A DNA stretch of 64,000 bases, taken from Phycisphaerales bacterium (GTDB lineage: Bacteria; Planctomycetota; Phycisphaerae; Phycisphaerales; UBA5793). How positions within the stretch are numbered: position 1 is the first letter of the stretch; each line of letters starts with the position of its first letter. The position numbers were made by a program, and so were the translations under genes. Of this stretch, positions 8,629 through 17,851 are shown in pieces. The stretch lies in contig JADZAS010000015.1 in NCBI GenBank assembly GCA_020852515.1, forward strand, positions 372,001 to 436,000. Direction: 5' to 3'. The notes beneath the pieces are model-generated. The model saw only the letters and a program-made list of their open reading frames with translations, ran no database searches and was not told where the DNA came from.

Positions 8629-9441
8629 ATGACGAAGCGATCCTTGGCCGTAGCGTTGGCGGCGATTCTGACCATTCCAGCCGTGGCGTCCGCCGACCAC
8701 ATCCCCGGCCACCACAACTACGACCCGACCTGGCCGGTGCCGATTCCGGGCCGCGAGTTCTTCAATGGCGGCGTCCTCTTCGTCGATGCGATCGGACCGC
8801 TCGGCGGCTACGAGATCACCAACGCCACTTTCGACATCACCTACGTCTCGGACGGCGCGACGCCCGCGAGCGACATCGTCATCGTCGCCGCAATCCAGAC
8901 GCAAAGCGGTTACCTTGAAACCGAGGTGACGGGCGCCGACCTTGGTTTCGGCTCGGGGCCAGGCACCTTCAAGGGAACGTTCGCGACCCACGCGCTCGAT
9001 GGCGTTGTGGAGCGCGGTTTCCTTGGACCCTACAGCCTGATGCATCTGACGATCGATTCGCTCCAGGGCGGCATTCAGGGCGAGGGCTACTTTGTGCAGT
9101 CCGCCATCGTGCTGGATGTAACCGGCACCATCCCGAGCATTCAGGTCACCGGCGACTGCCCGGGATCAATGACGTTTACCGTGTCAGGCGCGCAGCCGAA
9201 CCAGCGCATCGCGCTGCTCGCGGCTCGCGGCGAGGGGTCTCTCGAGATTCCTCGGGGCGCGTGCGCCGGGCAGACGCTTGGGCTGGACTCGTCGGCGCGC
9301 ATCGCGGCAGTCACTTCAGCGGACGGCGGCGGCACAGCCATCTTTACTGCCAACGTTGCCTCCGGCGCCTGCGGCCGATACTGGGTCCAGGCCATTGATT
9401 CGGTCAGTTGCCTGGTCACCGAGGTCCGGCCGATTCAGTAA
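8629..9441 (+). CDS. secreted protein with cysteine-type C-terminal module
   Basis: A 270-residue exported protein with signal peptide MTKRSLAVALAAILTIPAVASA. A TGGAGG-like ribosome site lies upstream of the ATG. The N-terminal part (about 24-165) is a beta-rich domain with histidines at its start (DHIPGHHNYDP) and no recognised family. The last 100 residues run from TGDCPGSMTFTVSGAQPNQ to the end with four cysteines. This matches the C-terminal part of the protease at the other end of the window (TGVCPGLVTVTWENATPNS), with similar spacing of glycines and cysteines. The shared tail suggests a common surface-binding or sorting role. Function otherwise unknown. Confidence 0.7.
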   Translation: MTKRSLAVALAAILTIPAVASADHIPGHHNYDPTWPVPIPGREFFNGGVLFVDAIGPLGGYEITNATFDITYVSDGATPASDIVIVAAIQTQSGYLETEVTGADLGFGSGPGTFKGTFATHALDGVVERGFLGPYSLMHLTIDSLQGGIQGEGYFVQSAIVLDVTGTIPSIQVTGDCPGSMTFTVSGAQPNQRIALLAARGEGSLEIPRGACAGQTLGLDSSARIAAVTSADGGGTAIFTANVASGACGRYWVQAIDSVSCLVTEVRPIQ

Positions 9442-9546
9442 CTCTTGCTCCCCACTGCGACTCCGTTTCGCGCGAGCCCGGCTGCACCTTCGTGCAGCCG
9501 GGCATTCGATCGCGCGGCTCGTAGCGGGCGCTGCGCTTCGCCATTC

Positions 9547-9732
9547 GACGAGGCCGAAGGCCAGGACGAGGCCGAAGGTCGAGACGAGCCGCGCCTGTCA
9601 GGGGCTCTTGCTCATAGGTGCGCCAGCACCGTCATGCCTGCGCAGGCAGGCATCCGCGAGCGTGAAATCGGGCGCGCTCTGTGTCTGGTTGTGAGTGATG
9701 CATCGTGGATTCCCGCCTGCGCGGGAATGACG
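9547..9732. repeat. intergenic repeat block, palindromic repeats in inverted pair
   Basis: This block fills much of the gene-free stretch 9442-9904. It starts with two copies of GACGAGGCCGAAGG (9547 and about 9565), the second followed by a GAGACGAGCCGCGCCTGTC segment that recurs near 13670-13694. Then come one dispersed palindromic element (9630-9664, core CCTGCGCAGGCAGG) and a second in inverse orientation (9707-9732, core CCCGCCTGCGCGGG). The remainder of the stretch holds no gene that I can support. Confidence 0.75.
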
Positions 9733-9904
9733 GACTTGAGCACCAGACCCGTCAGGAAGCGGTATGGGGCGCGTGCGCGCGGGAAGCACACAAAGTCGTC
9801 ATGCGCACCGACCGCAGTCCTCATGTACGGCATGACCTTGCTCCCCTTCGCCCCCAGCCATTCCTGGCGAATGTTCCGCTCCCTTCACAGGTTACACTTC
9901 CCTC

Positions 9905-11077
9905 ATGGGCTTCATCGAGCACATACCCGGCACGCAGCCGGTCGTTGCCCCGCCGCGACACCCCAAGGCGATCGGCGTGGGCGTGCTCGGCCTGCACGAG
10001 GGCCGCACAATGCTCATGGCCCTGGCGACGCGCTGCGGCTTCGTCTATCCCGTCGCCGGCTGCGACCTGAGTGCCGACAAGATCGACGCCAGCCGGCGGC
10101 AGTGGCCCGATCTCTTCTACACGAATGACTACGACGCGATGCTCGCGCGCCCCGACATCGGCATCGTCGCCATCTACACGCCTGACCGCGAGCACGCCGG
10201 GCACATCATCAAGGCCTTCGAAGCGGGCAAGGATGTCATCTGCACCAAGCCGATTGTGAATTCACTCGACGCGGCGCGGCAGGTGCTCGAAGCGGGAAGG
10301 CGCACGGGCCGCCAGCTCCTCGTCGGACAGAGCACGCGCTTCTTCGAGCCCTTCCGCCGCCAGCGGCTAGCGTTCGAGCGCGGCGAATTCGGCGCCATCG
10401 AACTCGCCGACGCCCACTACATCCACCGCATGGACTGGTATTACCGCAAGAGCCCGTGGGCGGCGACGGACACCGACTGGGTGTTTCTGGGCCTCTCGCA
10501 CCCGCTCGATCTGCTGCGCTGGTATCTCGGGCCGATCAGCAGTGTGCAGGCGGTCGGCTCGCGCTCGAAGATGGGTAGCGCGTTCAATGTAAAGGGACGC
10601 GATATGTACCTGGTCCATGTTGAGGCAGTGAGTGGCGCGATCGGCCGGGCCATGGGGCACTACGGCTGCCACGAACTGCCGCGGGCCCGCAACTGCATCG
10701 AACTGATGCTCTACGGCAGCGCGGGCAGCAGCCTCGCGCAGTACCACGACATGCGCTACATCCACACCACGCCGCAAGCGGACGCGAAGGAGAGCGCCGG
10801 CGGCTTCGATCCTGGCGCGCTGGGCGAAGTAGTTGAGGATTACCTCTATGCGGGCCGGCAGTACTACTTCAATTCCGAGGTGCACGGAATGCACTACGGC
10901 GAGTTCGCCAACTACGCCGACCACTTCGGCCGGGCGCTGATCGAGGGCTCGCCGTATTCACCCGATCTTGAGGAAGGCATCGAGACGCTGTGCCTCATGG
11001 AAGCCGTGCGCCAGAGCACCGAATCGGGCCAGCCGGTGAAGTTGGCGCCAGTTCTGGAAGCGGTGAGGCTGCGATAG
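9905..11077 (+). CDS. Gfo/Idh/MocA family oxidoreductase
   Basis: A 390-residue soluble protein with an NAD(P)-binding Rossmann domain: IGVGVLGLHEGRTMLMAL, acidic residue at GCDLSADKI, then IVAIYTPDREHAGHIIKAFEAGKDVICTKPI. The last of these is the conserved EKP-type segment, here with threonine instead of glutamate before the lysine. The C-terminal half is the alpha/beta substrate domain (GEFGAIELADAHYIHRMDWY, LGLSHPLDLLRWYLGPI), with the histidine of SHPLDLLRW in the position typical of the family. Members oxidise or reduce sugars and inositols. The substrate is not evident, and no sugar-pathway genes flank it. Confidence 0.88.
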   Translation: MGFIEHIPGTQPVVAPPRHPKAIGVGVLGLHEGRTMLMALATRCGFVYPVAGCDLSADKIDASRRQWPDLFYTNDYDAMLARPDIGIVAIYTPDREHAGHIIKAFEAGKDVICTKPIVNSLDAARQVLEAGRRTGRQLLVGQSTRFFEPFRRQRLAFERGEFGAIELADAHYIHRMDWYYRKSPWAATDTDWVFLGLSHPLDLLRWYLGPISSVQAVGSRSKMGSAFNVKGRDMYLVHVEAVSGAIGRAMGHYGCHELPRARNCIELMLYGSAGSSLAQYHDMRYIHTTPQADAKESAGGFDPGALGEVVEDYLYAGRQYYFNSEVHGMHYGEFANYADHFGRALIEGSPYSPDLEEGIETLCLMEAVRQSTESGQPVKLAPVLEAVRLR

Positions 11078-11177
11078 CGTGGCGCGAGGCGGCAAGCCGC
11101 GAAGAACCCAGTCAGAACGCTTTGTTGCCCGCCAAACCCGCCAGCAATGCAGCGCGGTACCATCTCAGTGTAGAGCC

Positions 11178-13628
11178 ATGCCGCGCCTTGCCGCTCCATC
11201 GCTGCTGTTCGTGCTTATTGCGCTGCTCGTCGCCGGCGCCGCGTCGCCGCGCGCCACCGCCCAGCGGCCGGCTGATCCCGTCATCGTCACGCCCGAGGGC
11301 CTTACCGACGTCGAGATCGGCTGGGCCATCGACGCCATCCGCGACGGCCTGTACGCCCGGCAGAACCGCTCGGGCACGTGGGAGTTCGAATCCGGCGACC
11401 CGTCGCTGCTGCACCTCGTCACCCACCTCACGGGCCAGACGACCATCGCGGTGTACGCCCTGCTCGCGTCGGGGCAGAGTTACCAGGAGCCGCGCCTCCA
11501 GCCGGCGATCGACTTCCTCCGGGCCCAGAAGCCCGACTACACCTACGTCCGCTCGCTGCGGGCTCACATCTGGGCCCTGCTGCCCGAGAAGTTCGGCCCG
11601 CTGCTGGAAGACGATCGCAACTGGCTCCTGCGCGCCTACGGCTTTGACAGCGGCTCATGGGCGTACACCGAGATCCCCATGGAGTCGGGCTACGACAACT
11701 CGCTCACGCAATACGGCTTGCTGGGCCTGTGGGAAGCCGCCAAGCGCAACCACGAGATTCCCGATCGCATCTGGAAGCGCATCGAGGATCATTACCTGCG
11801 CACGCAACTCGTGGATGGCGGGTGGAACTATCGCCCGCAGTTCGCCGAGGCGCGCGGCTCGATGACCGCGGCGGGGCTGACGTGCCTGTTCGTCACGCAG
11901 GACTTCCTCCACGCCGACGAATTCATCAAGCCCGGCCTGCGCGACACCGACCAGCAGAAGGCGATCGAGCGCGGGCTCGACTGGTTCGACCAGAACTTCG
12001 CCGTGCAACGCCACCCCGGCCTCGTGTTCGAAGCCGACCAGACATACCTGTTCTATTACCTCTACGGCATGGAGCGCGTGGGCCTGGCCAGCGGGTACAA
12101 GCGCTTCGGCCGGCACGACTGGTTCCGCGCCGCCGCCGCCGAAGTCATCAACCGCCTGTGCGATCCGATCATCGATCCGGAAACGGGCCGGCTGGCCGGC
12201 CTGACGGCCAAGGCGAACATCGGCTCGACGGGCATGGTCGAAACGCCGGTCGTGCAGATGTCGTTCGGCCTCATGTTTCTCGCGCATGGCCGCGTGCCGA
12301 TCATCGTAAGCAAACTGCGCGATCCGTCCCTGGCGTGGAACAATCGGCCGCGCGACGCGGCGCACCTGGCGGCGTGGATCGGCCGCGAAACCGAGCAGCG
12401 CCTCAGCTGGCAGATCCTCAACATGGATGCGCCCCTGGAAGAGTGGTTCGACGGGCCGATGGTCTATCTCGCCAGCCACGAAGCGTTTGACTATCTCAGC
12501 GAATACAACGATGAACTGCAGCGGCGCGGCCGGGGCGATGCGCCGCGCTTCACCAAGCTCGAGCGGCTCAAGCGATACATCGACCTGGGCGGGCTGGTGC
12601 TCACCAACGCCGACGCGGGCAACCAGCGCTTCACCGACGCCGTGCAGACGCTGGGGCGCAAGATGTACCCGCAGTACGAGTGGCGCGAGCTGCCCGTCGA
12701 TCACTTCGTCTACACGCTCTCGGCGCCGGTCGAGCGGCCCGGCGGGCTCATCGGGTTGAGCAGCGGCGTGCGGGAGCTGATGATCCACTGCCCGAAGTCA
12801 GACTTCGGCGCAGCGCTGCAGGTTAATGACGTCAACAAGCGCCGCGACGACTTCAGCACGCTCAGCAACGTCTATTACTATGCCTCCGAGCGCGGCCTCA
12901 CGGCGCCGCGGCTCAATCGCAAGCTGCTCCTCGACGAAAAGCAGGTGACGGACGGCGTGCAGCCGCTGGGCGCTCCGCTGTTCACGAAAGCGACGATCGC
13001 CCGGGCCGTGTACGGCGGCAACTGGAACCCTGAGCCCGCCGCCGATGAATTGCTCGCGCTGCGCCTGCGCACCAGCCGCAGCATCGACCTGAGCACCATC
13101 GACGTGCCGCTTGAGAGTGTGGATGATTCACCCGCCAGTGCGGCGGCGCTGCTCATCGTGCGCGGCACGTCGGCGCATGCCTTTACCCAAGCCGAGGGCA
13201 AGGCGCTCAAGGCCTATATCGACGGCGGCGGAACGGTTTTGTTTGAAGATGTCGGCGGCGTCTCCGCCTTTGGCCGCAGCGCGGAGGAGTTCGTCGAGTC
13301 GCTCGCGCCCGGCTCGCGCTTCCGTCGGCCCACGCGCCACGCGGTGATTACCGGCGCGACGCTCGAGCGCGGCGTGGACTGCACCAACGTCTCGTATCGC
13401 CTCTACTCGCTCGAGCGCTTCGGCGGTCGCGAGCCGCGGCCGCGTCTCCGCGCGCTGCACGAGCGCAATGACAGTGAAGAGCTGCGCGTCTTCGTCAGCC
13501 GCGAAGACCTGAGCAACGCCCTGCTCGGCCAACCCTGCTGGGGCGTGAGCGGCTACACGACCGCCGACGCGGCGAACCTCATGGGCAACCTCATCAATTA
13601 CGGCCTGCAGCGGCGCGCGGGGAAGTAA
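11178..13628 (+). CDS. DUF4159 protein with prenyltransferase-like helical repeats
   Basis: An 816-residue exported protein. The start at 11178 was chosen because it gives a signal peptide (LAAPSLLFVLIALLVAGAASPRATA); the reading frame is open from 11079. The N-terminal half (about 35-370) has repeated helical motifs such as QNRSGTWEFESG and LVDGGWNYRPQ, which fit the alpha/alpha-toroid of terpenoid cyclase-like repeats. The C-terminal half contains the DUF4159 pattern: RLKRYIDLGGLVLTNADAGN followed by YPQYEWRELPVDHFVYTL and then GGLIGLSSGVRELMIH. DUF4159 proteins are common near Bat/MoxR-type genes in planctomycetes; here the MoxR group is 8 kb away. Function unknown. Confidence 0.82.
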   Translation: MPRLAAPSLLFVLIALLVAGAASPRATAQRPADPVIVTPEGLTDVEIGWAIDAIRDGLYARQNRSGTWEFESGDPSLLHLVTHLTGQTTIAVYALLASGQSYQEPRLQPAIDFLRAQKPDYTYVRSLRAHIWALLPEKFGPLLEDDRNWLLRAYGFDSGSWAYTEIPMESGYDNSLTQYGLLGLWEAAKRNHEIPDRIWKRIEDHYLRTQLVDGGWNYRPQFAEARGSMTAAGLTCLFVTQDFLHADEFIKPGLRDTDQQKAIERGLDWFDQNFAVQRHPGLVFEADQTYLFYYLYGMERVGLASGYKRFGRHDWFRAAAAEVINRLCDPIIDPETGRLAGLTAKANIGSTGMVETPVVQMSFGLMFLAHGRVPIIVSKLRDPSLAWNNRPRDAAHLAAWIGRETEQRLSWQILNMDAPLEEWFDGPMVYLASHEAFDYLSEYNDELQRRGRGDAPRFTKLERLKRYIDLGGLVLTNADAGNQRFTDAVQTLGRKMYPQYEWRELPVDHFVYTLSAPVERPGGLIGLSSGVRELMIHCPKSDFGAALQVNDVNKRRDDFSTLSNVYYYASERGLTAPRLNRKLLLDEKQVTDGVQPLGAPLFTKATIARAVYGGNWNPEPAADELLALRLRTSRSIDLSTIDVPLESVDDSPASAAALLIVRGTSAHAFTQAEGKALKAYIDGGGTVLFEDVGGVSAFGRSAEEFVESLAPGSRFRRPTRHAVITGATLERGVDCTNVSYRLYSLERFGGREPRPRLRALHERNDSEELRVFVSREDLSNALLGQPCWGVSGYTTADAANLMGNLINYGLQRRAGK

Positions 13629-13657
13629 CCGCACGCAGACGACCGGCAAACGCGCGT

Positions 13658-13828
13658 GACGAGGCCGAAGGCCGAGACGCGCGCCGCGCCTGTCTGAGAG
13701 ACCCTGAGCTCGTCGAAGGGGGAGGAACCGGCGTTCGCCAAACACCAGCCTTCGCCGGACGCTTTTCGTCATGCCTGCGCAGAGCCCGCCCCTGCGCAGG
13801 CAGGGGCAGGCTCTGCGCAGGAATGACG
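13658..13828. repeat. intergenic repeat and nested hairpin between convergent genes
   Basis: The segment 13658-13694 repeats the GACGAGGCCGAAGGCCGAGACG sequence block seen near 9547. At 13702-13719 lies a CCTGAGCTCGTCGAAGG element. At 13767-13828 a dispersed palindromic element contains a nested inverted repeat: outer arms CCTGCGCAGAGCC and GGCTCTGCGCAGG enclose inner arms GCCCCTGC and GCAGGGGC. It sits between the convergent ends of the DUF4159 gene and trpA, where a strong hairpin could stop transcription from both sides. Confidence 0.75.
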
Positions 13829-13838
13829 GGCTATGTCA

Positions 13839-14669
13839 TCAACCGCCCGTGGATACCCGCCCCGGCTGTGCGAGCCCGGCTGCGAGTTGGCGCACGAATT
13901 CCTCGACCACGGCGATCCGCTGCTGCACCGGCGCCTCGCGCACATCGGCGAGCCGCTTGACGATCGCGCTGCCGACGATGGCCGCGTCGGCGTGCCGTGT
14001 CACCGCGCGCACCGCATCCGCTGAACCGATGCCAAAGCCGCACGCGATGGGCAGGTCCGTGACCGCCCGCAGCGCCACGACGCGCGATTCAATCTCCGGC
14101 GCATCGGAGCGCACGCCGGTGATCCCCGTTCTCGCGATCAGATAGACAAAGCCCGTGCAGGCCCGCGCGATCGCCTCAGCACGCTCGGCCGGCGTGGTCG
14201 GCGCAATGAGCAGCGAGCACGTCAGCCCGGCAGACTTCGCCAGCGCCCGCGCCTCATCCGATTCCTCCAGGGGCAGATCGGGAAAAACGAAGCCGTCGAA
14301 GCCCGCTGATGCGCATTCCTTAATAAACGCCTCTGTTCCGCGCCGCTGCACGATCGACCAGCTCACCATCGCCACCAGGCCCATCTTGGTGTGCGGCCGC
14401 GCAGCGCGGATCGTCTCGAACACGTGCGACAGGCGAAGGCCTCGCTGCAGCGCTTCGTGCATGCTCGCCGCGATCACGGGGCCATCGGCAATCGGATCCG
14501 AAAACGGCAGTCCGATCTCGCAAATGCTCGCACCGGCGCGTTCGAGCGCGGGTATGAGCGAGGCCGTAGTTTCCAGATCGGGAAAGCCGGCGGTGATGAA
14601 CGGCATCAGGGCCGCCCGCCCGGCGCTCCGGTGCCCGGCGAAGATGGATTCGACGCGATTGCTGCTCAC
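13839..14669 (-). CDS. trpA: tryptophan synthase alpha subunit
   Basis: A 276-residue TIM-barrel enzyme that splits indole-3-glycerol phosphate to indole and glyceraldehyde-3-phosphate. The signature is complete: LMPFITAGFPDLETT, then ICEIGLPFSDPIADGPVI with the catalytic glutamate E51 and aspartate D62, then GFVYLIARTGITG and CGFGIGSADAVRAV for phosphate binding. Length is normal (E. coli 268). No trpB or other trp gene adjoins it in the window; the upstream gene, overlapping by 4 bases, is a MazG-like hydrolase. The trp genes therefore appear scattered in this genome. Confidence 0.96.
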   Translation of the reverse strand: MSSNRVESIFAGHRSAGRAALMPFITAGFPDLETTASLIPALERAGASICEIGLPFSDPIADGPVIAASMHEALQRGLRLSHVFETIRAARPHTKMGLVAMVSWSIVQRRGTEAFIKECASAGFDGFVFPDLPLEESDEARALAKSAGLTCSLLIAPTTPAERAEAIARACTGFVYLIARTGITGVRSDAPEIESRVVALRAVTDLPIACGFGIGSADAVRAVTRHADAAIVGSAIVKRLADVREAPVQQRIAVVEEFVRQLAAGLAQPGRVSTGG

Positions 14670-14962
14670 GACTTGGTGCCCTGCGGCCCGCCACCCACGG
14701 TGTACTTGCTCAGCGCTTCGGCCAGGTCGATGTCATTGATGTTCGCCAACGTACACAGCCAGGCAAGCACATCCGCGAACTCCTCCTCGAGGTTGGCGCG
14801 ATCCTCTCTACCGCGGTGCTTTTCTCCGAGGGCGTGCGCCAGTTCGCCGACTTCCTCGCTGAACCAGAGGAACGTCGCCGCGCTGCCGCGCGCGCTGTCC
14901 GTGGCGTAGTAGCGCTGCCGGATGAGATCCTGAAACGCGCGGATGGTCAGATCATCAGCCAT
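14666..14962 (-). CDS. MazG-like nucleotide pyrophosphohydrolase
   Basis: A 98-residue all-alpha protein with the metal-binding pattern of the MazG superfamily: WFSEEVGELAHAL (ExxE) and, 19-25 residues on, LEEEFADVLAWLCTLAN (EExxD). These residues coordinate magnesium for hydrolysis of nucleoside triphosphates to monophosphate and pyrophosphate. The start ATG at 14962 gives the normal N-terminus MADDLTIRAFQDLI. Its stop overlaps the trpA start (ATGA), indicating coupled translation. Substrate unknown; house-cleaning of noncanonical nucleotides is the usual inference. Confidence 0.85.
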   Translation of the reverse strand: MADDLTIRAFQDLIRQRYYATDSARGSAATFLWFSEEVGELAHALGEKHRGREDRANLEEEFADVLAWLCTLANINDIDLAEALSKYTVGGGPQGTKS

Positions 14963-15033
14963 GCGCGATGAGTGTAGGTCGAGGCTGCCCGCGGGAATGC
15001 CCGGCACAGCCCGCCTACCGTCGCGCCAGCCGG

Positions 15034-16092
15034 ATGAAACCCGACGCCAGCCCATCGTTGCGCCTCAACCCTCTGGCAGCGCCACTGCTGGCCACGGTTG
15101 TTCTTTCGCTCCTGCTGCTGACCGACGCCGCGCTGGTCCGCTGGCACGCCTCGATCAACTGGCCGTGGCGACTGAGCGACCTGGAGCATCTCGGCAGCGC
15201 GTGGTGCAATCGCGTCGTGCCCTACGCGGCCCTGCTCGTCGGCCTGGCGTTCAATCGACGCGCGATGCGGCAACTCATCTTCGCCTTGCCGCTGCAGGCG
15301 ATCATCGCGCATCTGCTCAAGTGGATCATCGGGCGCGTGCGGCCCACACACGGCGACTCATCGCTGCTCTTCTCGCCCTTCTCGCTCGTGCATGGTGCGA
15401 TCCCATCCGGCCACGCCACGCTCGTCTGGACGGTGGCGTTTGTCTTCGCCTGTCAGAAGTCGCGCTCGACGGCTCTGTGGATCGTGGTGGCGCTGTTCGT
15501 CTGCTGGGCCCGGCTGCAGACGTACGCCCACTTTCCCAGCGACCTCTTCGCCGGCGCGATGATCGGCTGGATGGTCGCGCTGCTCACCGGCCAGGCGCTG
15601 GCGAAGTGGATCGAGACCGGCGAATTCGCGAGCCTGCGCGCCAGGCCCAGCATGCACTGGCGGGAACTGATCCTGTGGTGGATGGCGCTGGCGGCGCCGA
15701 TCGGCGTGGCCGTCGCGCTGGGCGAGCGCCCGGTCTCCAGCGAGCCGGCCGCGGCGCGCGACCACGTCGCCGCGTTCTATCGCGATTACCTTGGCCGCGA
15801 GCCGGACGAGCCAGGACTCGCCGCGTACACGCGCCAGCGCCTCGATGGTCTCCCACTGCTGTCCATCGCGCGCGACTTCCTCGACAGCGACGAGTTTCGC
15901 AAGCGCCTGCGCGACCTCGAGCCGCCGCAGCGCGTCGCCCTGCTCTATGAACTGCTGCTGCACCGCGAACCGTCGCCGCAGGAGATCGCGCGCGATGCCC
16001 CGCTCGTCGAGGACCTCTCGCGCCAGCGCAGCCGCCTGCCCCTGCTCATCATGCGCCTGACGTGGAACTACGCGGCGCCCCGCGAGCCGTGA
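15034..16092 (+). CDS. PAP2-family phosphatase fused to DUF4214 domain
   Basis: A 352-residue integral membrane protein. The three PAP2 motifs are present: K96-x6-RP (KWIIGRVRP), PSGH at 124-127, and R160-x5-H166-x3-D170 (ARLQTYAHFPSD), within about five membrane helices. Proteins of this type dephosphorylate lipid phosphates such as undecaprenyl pyrophosphate or phosphatidic acid. After the last helix, residues about 250-315 match the DUF4214 pattern (AAFYRDYLGREPDEPGLAAYTRQ, LSIARDFLDSDEF), followed by a further DUF4214-like half (LLYELLLHREPSPQE). The gene is divergent from the MazG-like gene; the two starts are only 71 bases apart. Confidence 0.85.
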   Translation: MKPDASPSLRLNPLAAPLLATVVLSLLLLTDAALVRWHASINWPWRLSDLEHLGSAWCNRVVPYAALLVGLAFNRRAMRQLIFALPLQAIIAHLLKWIIGRVRPTHGDSSLLFSPFSLVHGAIPSGHATLVWTVAFVFACQKSRSTALWIVVALFVCWARLQTYAHFPSDLFAGAMIGWMVALLTGQALAKWIETGEFASLRARPSMHWRELILWWMALAAPIGVAVALGERPVSSEPAAARDHVAAFYRDYLGREPDEPGLAAYTRQRLDGLPLLSIARDFLDSDEFRKRLRDLEPPQRVALLYELLLHREPSPQEIARDAPLVEDLSRQRSRLPLLIMRLTWNYAAPREP

Positions 16093-16151
16093 GGCGAAGC
16101 GCCCGCCGAGCCGTCTAAACTAACCTCCACTCGCGTCGGCGGCATGTCTTC

Positions 16152-17027
16152 ATGTGGACTCACGTATTCATCTTCCTCGGCGGCATGCTCGTGTGCGCCA
16201 TCCTCGCGGCGCCGCTGCTGCTCATCATGCGCCGCGAGCAGGACCGCCGCGCCCGCATCGCCAAGCGCCGCATGGATGACGCCGAGCGCCTGGCCGAATT
16301 GGGCACGATGACCGGCGGCCTGGCGCACGAGATCAAGAACCCGCTCTCGACGCTCAGCCTCAACGCCCAGCTGCTGGCCGAAGATGTCGCCGAACTGAAC
16401 GTGGCTGATGACGCCCGCCAGCGCATCATCCGCCGCACCGAATCGCTCCGCCGCGAGGCTGATCGGCTCAAGGGCATTCTCACCGACTTTCTCCAGTTCG
16501 CCGGCCGGATCCGCCTCGACCCCGAGCCGCACGATCTCAACGTGCTCGTCGATGAACTCATCGATTTCTTCCTGCCTCAGGCGCTGGCGGCGGGGGTGCA
16601 GTTGCGCACGACGCTGGCCCGCCAGCCCGCCGTGGCGCGCGTGGATTCGGCGCTGTTCAAGCAGGCGCTGCTCAACCTGCTCATCAACGCCGTGCAGGCG
16701 CTGGAAACCCTGCCGGCCAAGGACACGCGCAGCCGCGAACTGATGATCCGCGTCGAAGCCTCCGCATCCGCCAGGCCGCGCGACGGGCAGGCGGCGATGC
16801 ACTGCATCCACGTGACCGACACCGGCCCGGGCATCGCGCCTGAGCATCTCAAGAGCATCTTCCAGCCGTACTTCTCGACCAAGAAGGGCGGCACGGGCCT
16901 GGGCCTGGCCACCACGCGGCGCATCATCGAAGAGCATCGAGGGTCGATCGAGGTTCACGCCGAAGCCGGTCGCGGCTCGGACTTTGTCATCCATCTGCCC
17001 GCCGCATCCTCAGACGAACCTGCGTGA
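16152..17027 (+). CDS. sensor histidine kinase
   Basis: A 291-residue protein with a single N-terminal membrane helix (about 3-26) and no separate sensor domain. The dimerisation/phosphoacceptor region has the H-box GGLAHEIKNPLSTLSLN with H59. The ATPase domain shows the N-box QALLNLLINAVQAL, the G1 box VTDTGPGIAPEHL, the F-box IFQPYFSTKKGGTGLGL and the final GSIEVHAEAGRGSDFVIHLP. It would autophosphorylate and pass phosphate to a response regulator; no response regulator gene is nearby. Its last bases overlap the GTG of the next gene. Confidence 0.93.
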   Translation: MWTHVFIFLGGMLVCAILAAPLLLIMRREQDRRARIAKRRMDDAERLAELGTMTGGLAHEIKNPLSTLSLNAQLLAEDVAELNVADDARQRIIRRTESLRREADRLKGILTDFLQFAGRIRLDPEPHDLNVLVDELIDFFLPQALAAGVQLRTTLARQPAVARVDSALFKQALLNLLINAVQALETLPAKDTRSRELMIRVEASASARPRDGQAAMHCIHVTDTGPGIAPEHLKSIFQPYFSTKKGGTGLGLATTRRIIEEHRGSIEVHAEAGRGSDFVIHLPAASSDEPA

Positions 17028-17686
17028 CGCCGAATCGACGCGCTGCGCCACAGCCCAAAGGCCAAATGGCCGATACCCGTGAGGCAGTGGTTCGCGCACA
17101 CGCCATACCGGACGCCTGGTCATCGCCCAAGGCCGGTCTTATCGGCCTTGTCTCAGGCTCGCTTGCCGCCGGCGCGATGTACGCGTGGCAAAGCAGCATT
17201 GAACTGTCCGTCTCCACGTTCATGATCGCCGGCTACACCGCCAGCCTCTGGCTGCACCTGAGCGCCACGGCCCGGCGCTACGGCAGCCATTACCATCACC
17301 TCAAGCAGATGGAGATTAACCGCATCTCCCTGCGCATCCGCCGCATGCTCACCGACTTTGCCTTCTGGTGGTCGCTCATGTTCGGCCTGGCGGTGATCGG
17401 CGGGGCCGCGTGGTACGGCGGCCTGCGCAGCACCACCACCATCGGCTGGATCGAACTGTGCTGGGCGCTCGTCACGCTCTTTCTCAACTTCGAAGTCACC
17501 GTGCTCGAGCCCACCACCCGCTGCCGGCACTGCGGCTATCAACTCATCGGCCAGCTCGACCCCAGCGACGCCGCCCAGCGCGTCCGCTGCCCGGAATGCG
17601 GCAAGACGTGGTCCAAGAGCGACCTGTGCCTCATCCCGCCGGGTTACCACGTCGTCACGACCGACCCCGTCACCCGCGCCGCGTAA
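17024..17686 (+). CDS. membrane protein with C-terminal zinc ribbon
   Basis: A 220-residue protein starting at GTG 17024, overlapping the kinase stop (GTGA); ATG 17066 is an in-frame alternative. Four hydrophobic segments are visible (about 38-54, 62-78, 112-130 and 140-157). Near the C-terminus lies a four-cysteine ribbon, TRCRHCGYQLIGQLD followed by RVRCPECGKTW, which should bind one zinc ion on the cytoplasmic side. Similar ribbons occur in several other membrane proteins of this window. Function unknown; overlap with the histidine kinase gene suggests co-expression. Confidence 0.75.
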   Translation: MTPNRRAAPQPKGQMADTREAVVRAHAIPDAWSSPKAGLIGLVSGSLAAGAMYAWQSSIELSVSTFMIAGYTASLWLHLSATARRYGSHYHHLKQMEINRISLRIRRMLTDFAFWWSLMFGLAVIGGAAWYGGLRSTTTIGWIELCWALVTLFLNFEVTVLEPTTRCRHCGYQLIGQLDPSDAAQRVRCPECGKTWSKSDLCLIPPGYHVVTTDPVTRAA

Positions 17687-17851
17687 AGCCACCGTCGGGC
17701 GGCGAATGTTCCAGCACGAAGACGCCAAGGCACGAAGCCACAAAGCCAAGACAGATCCAGGAGTCCCGCCGTCGGCGCACCCAGTTAGCCGCGACGCGCA
17801 GGCTCTGCGGGCGGAGCGCTTCATCTCTGGGAGAGTGCATGGGTCCGATGT

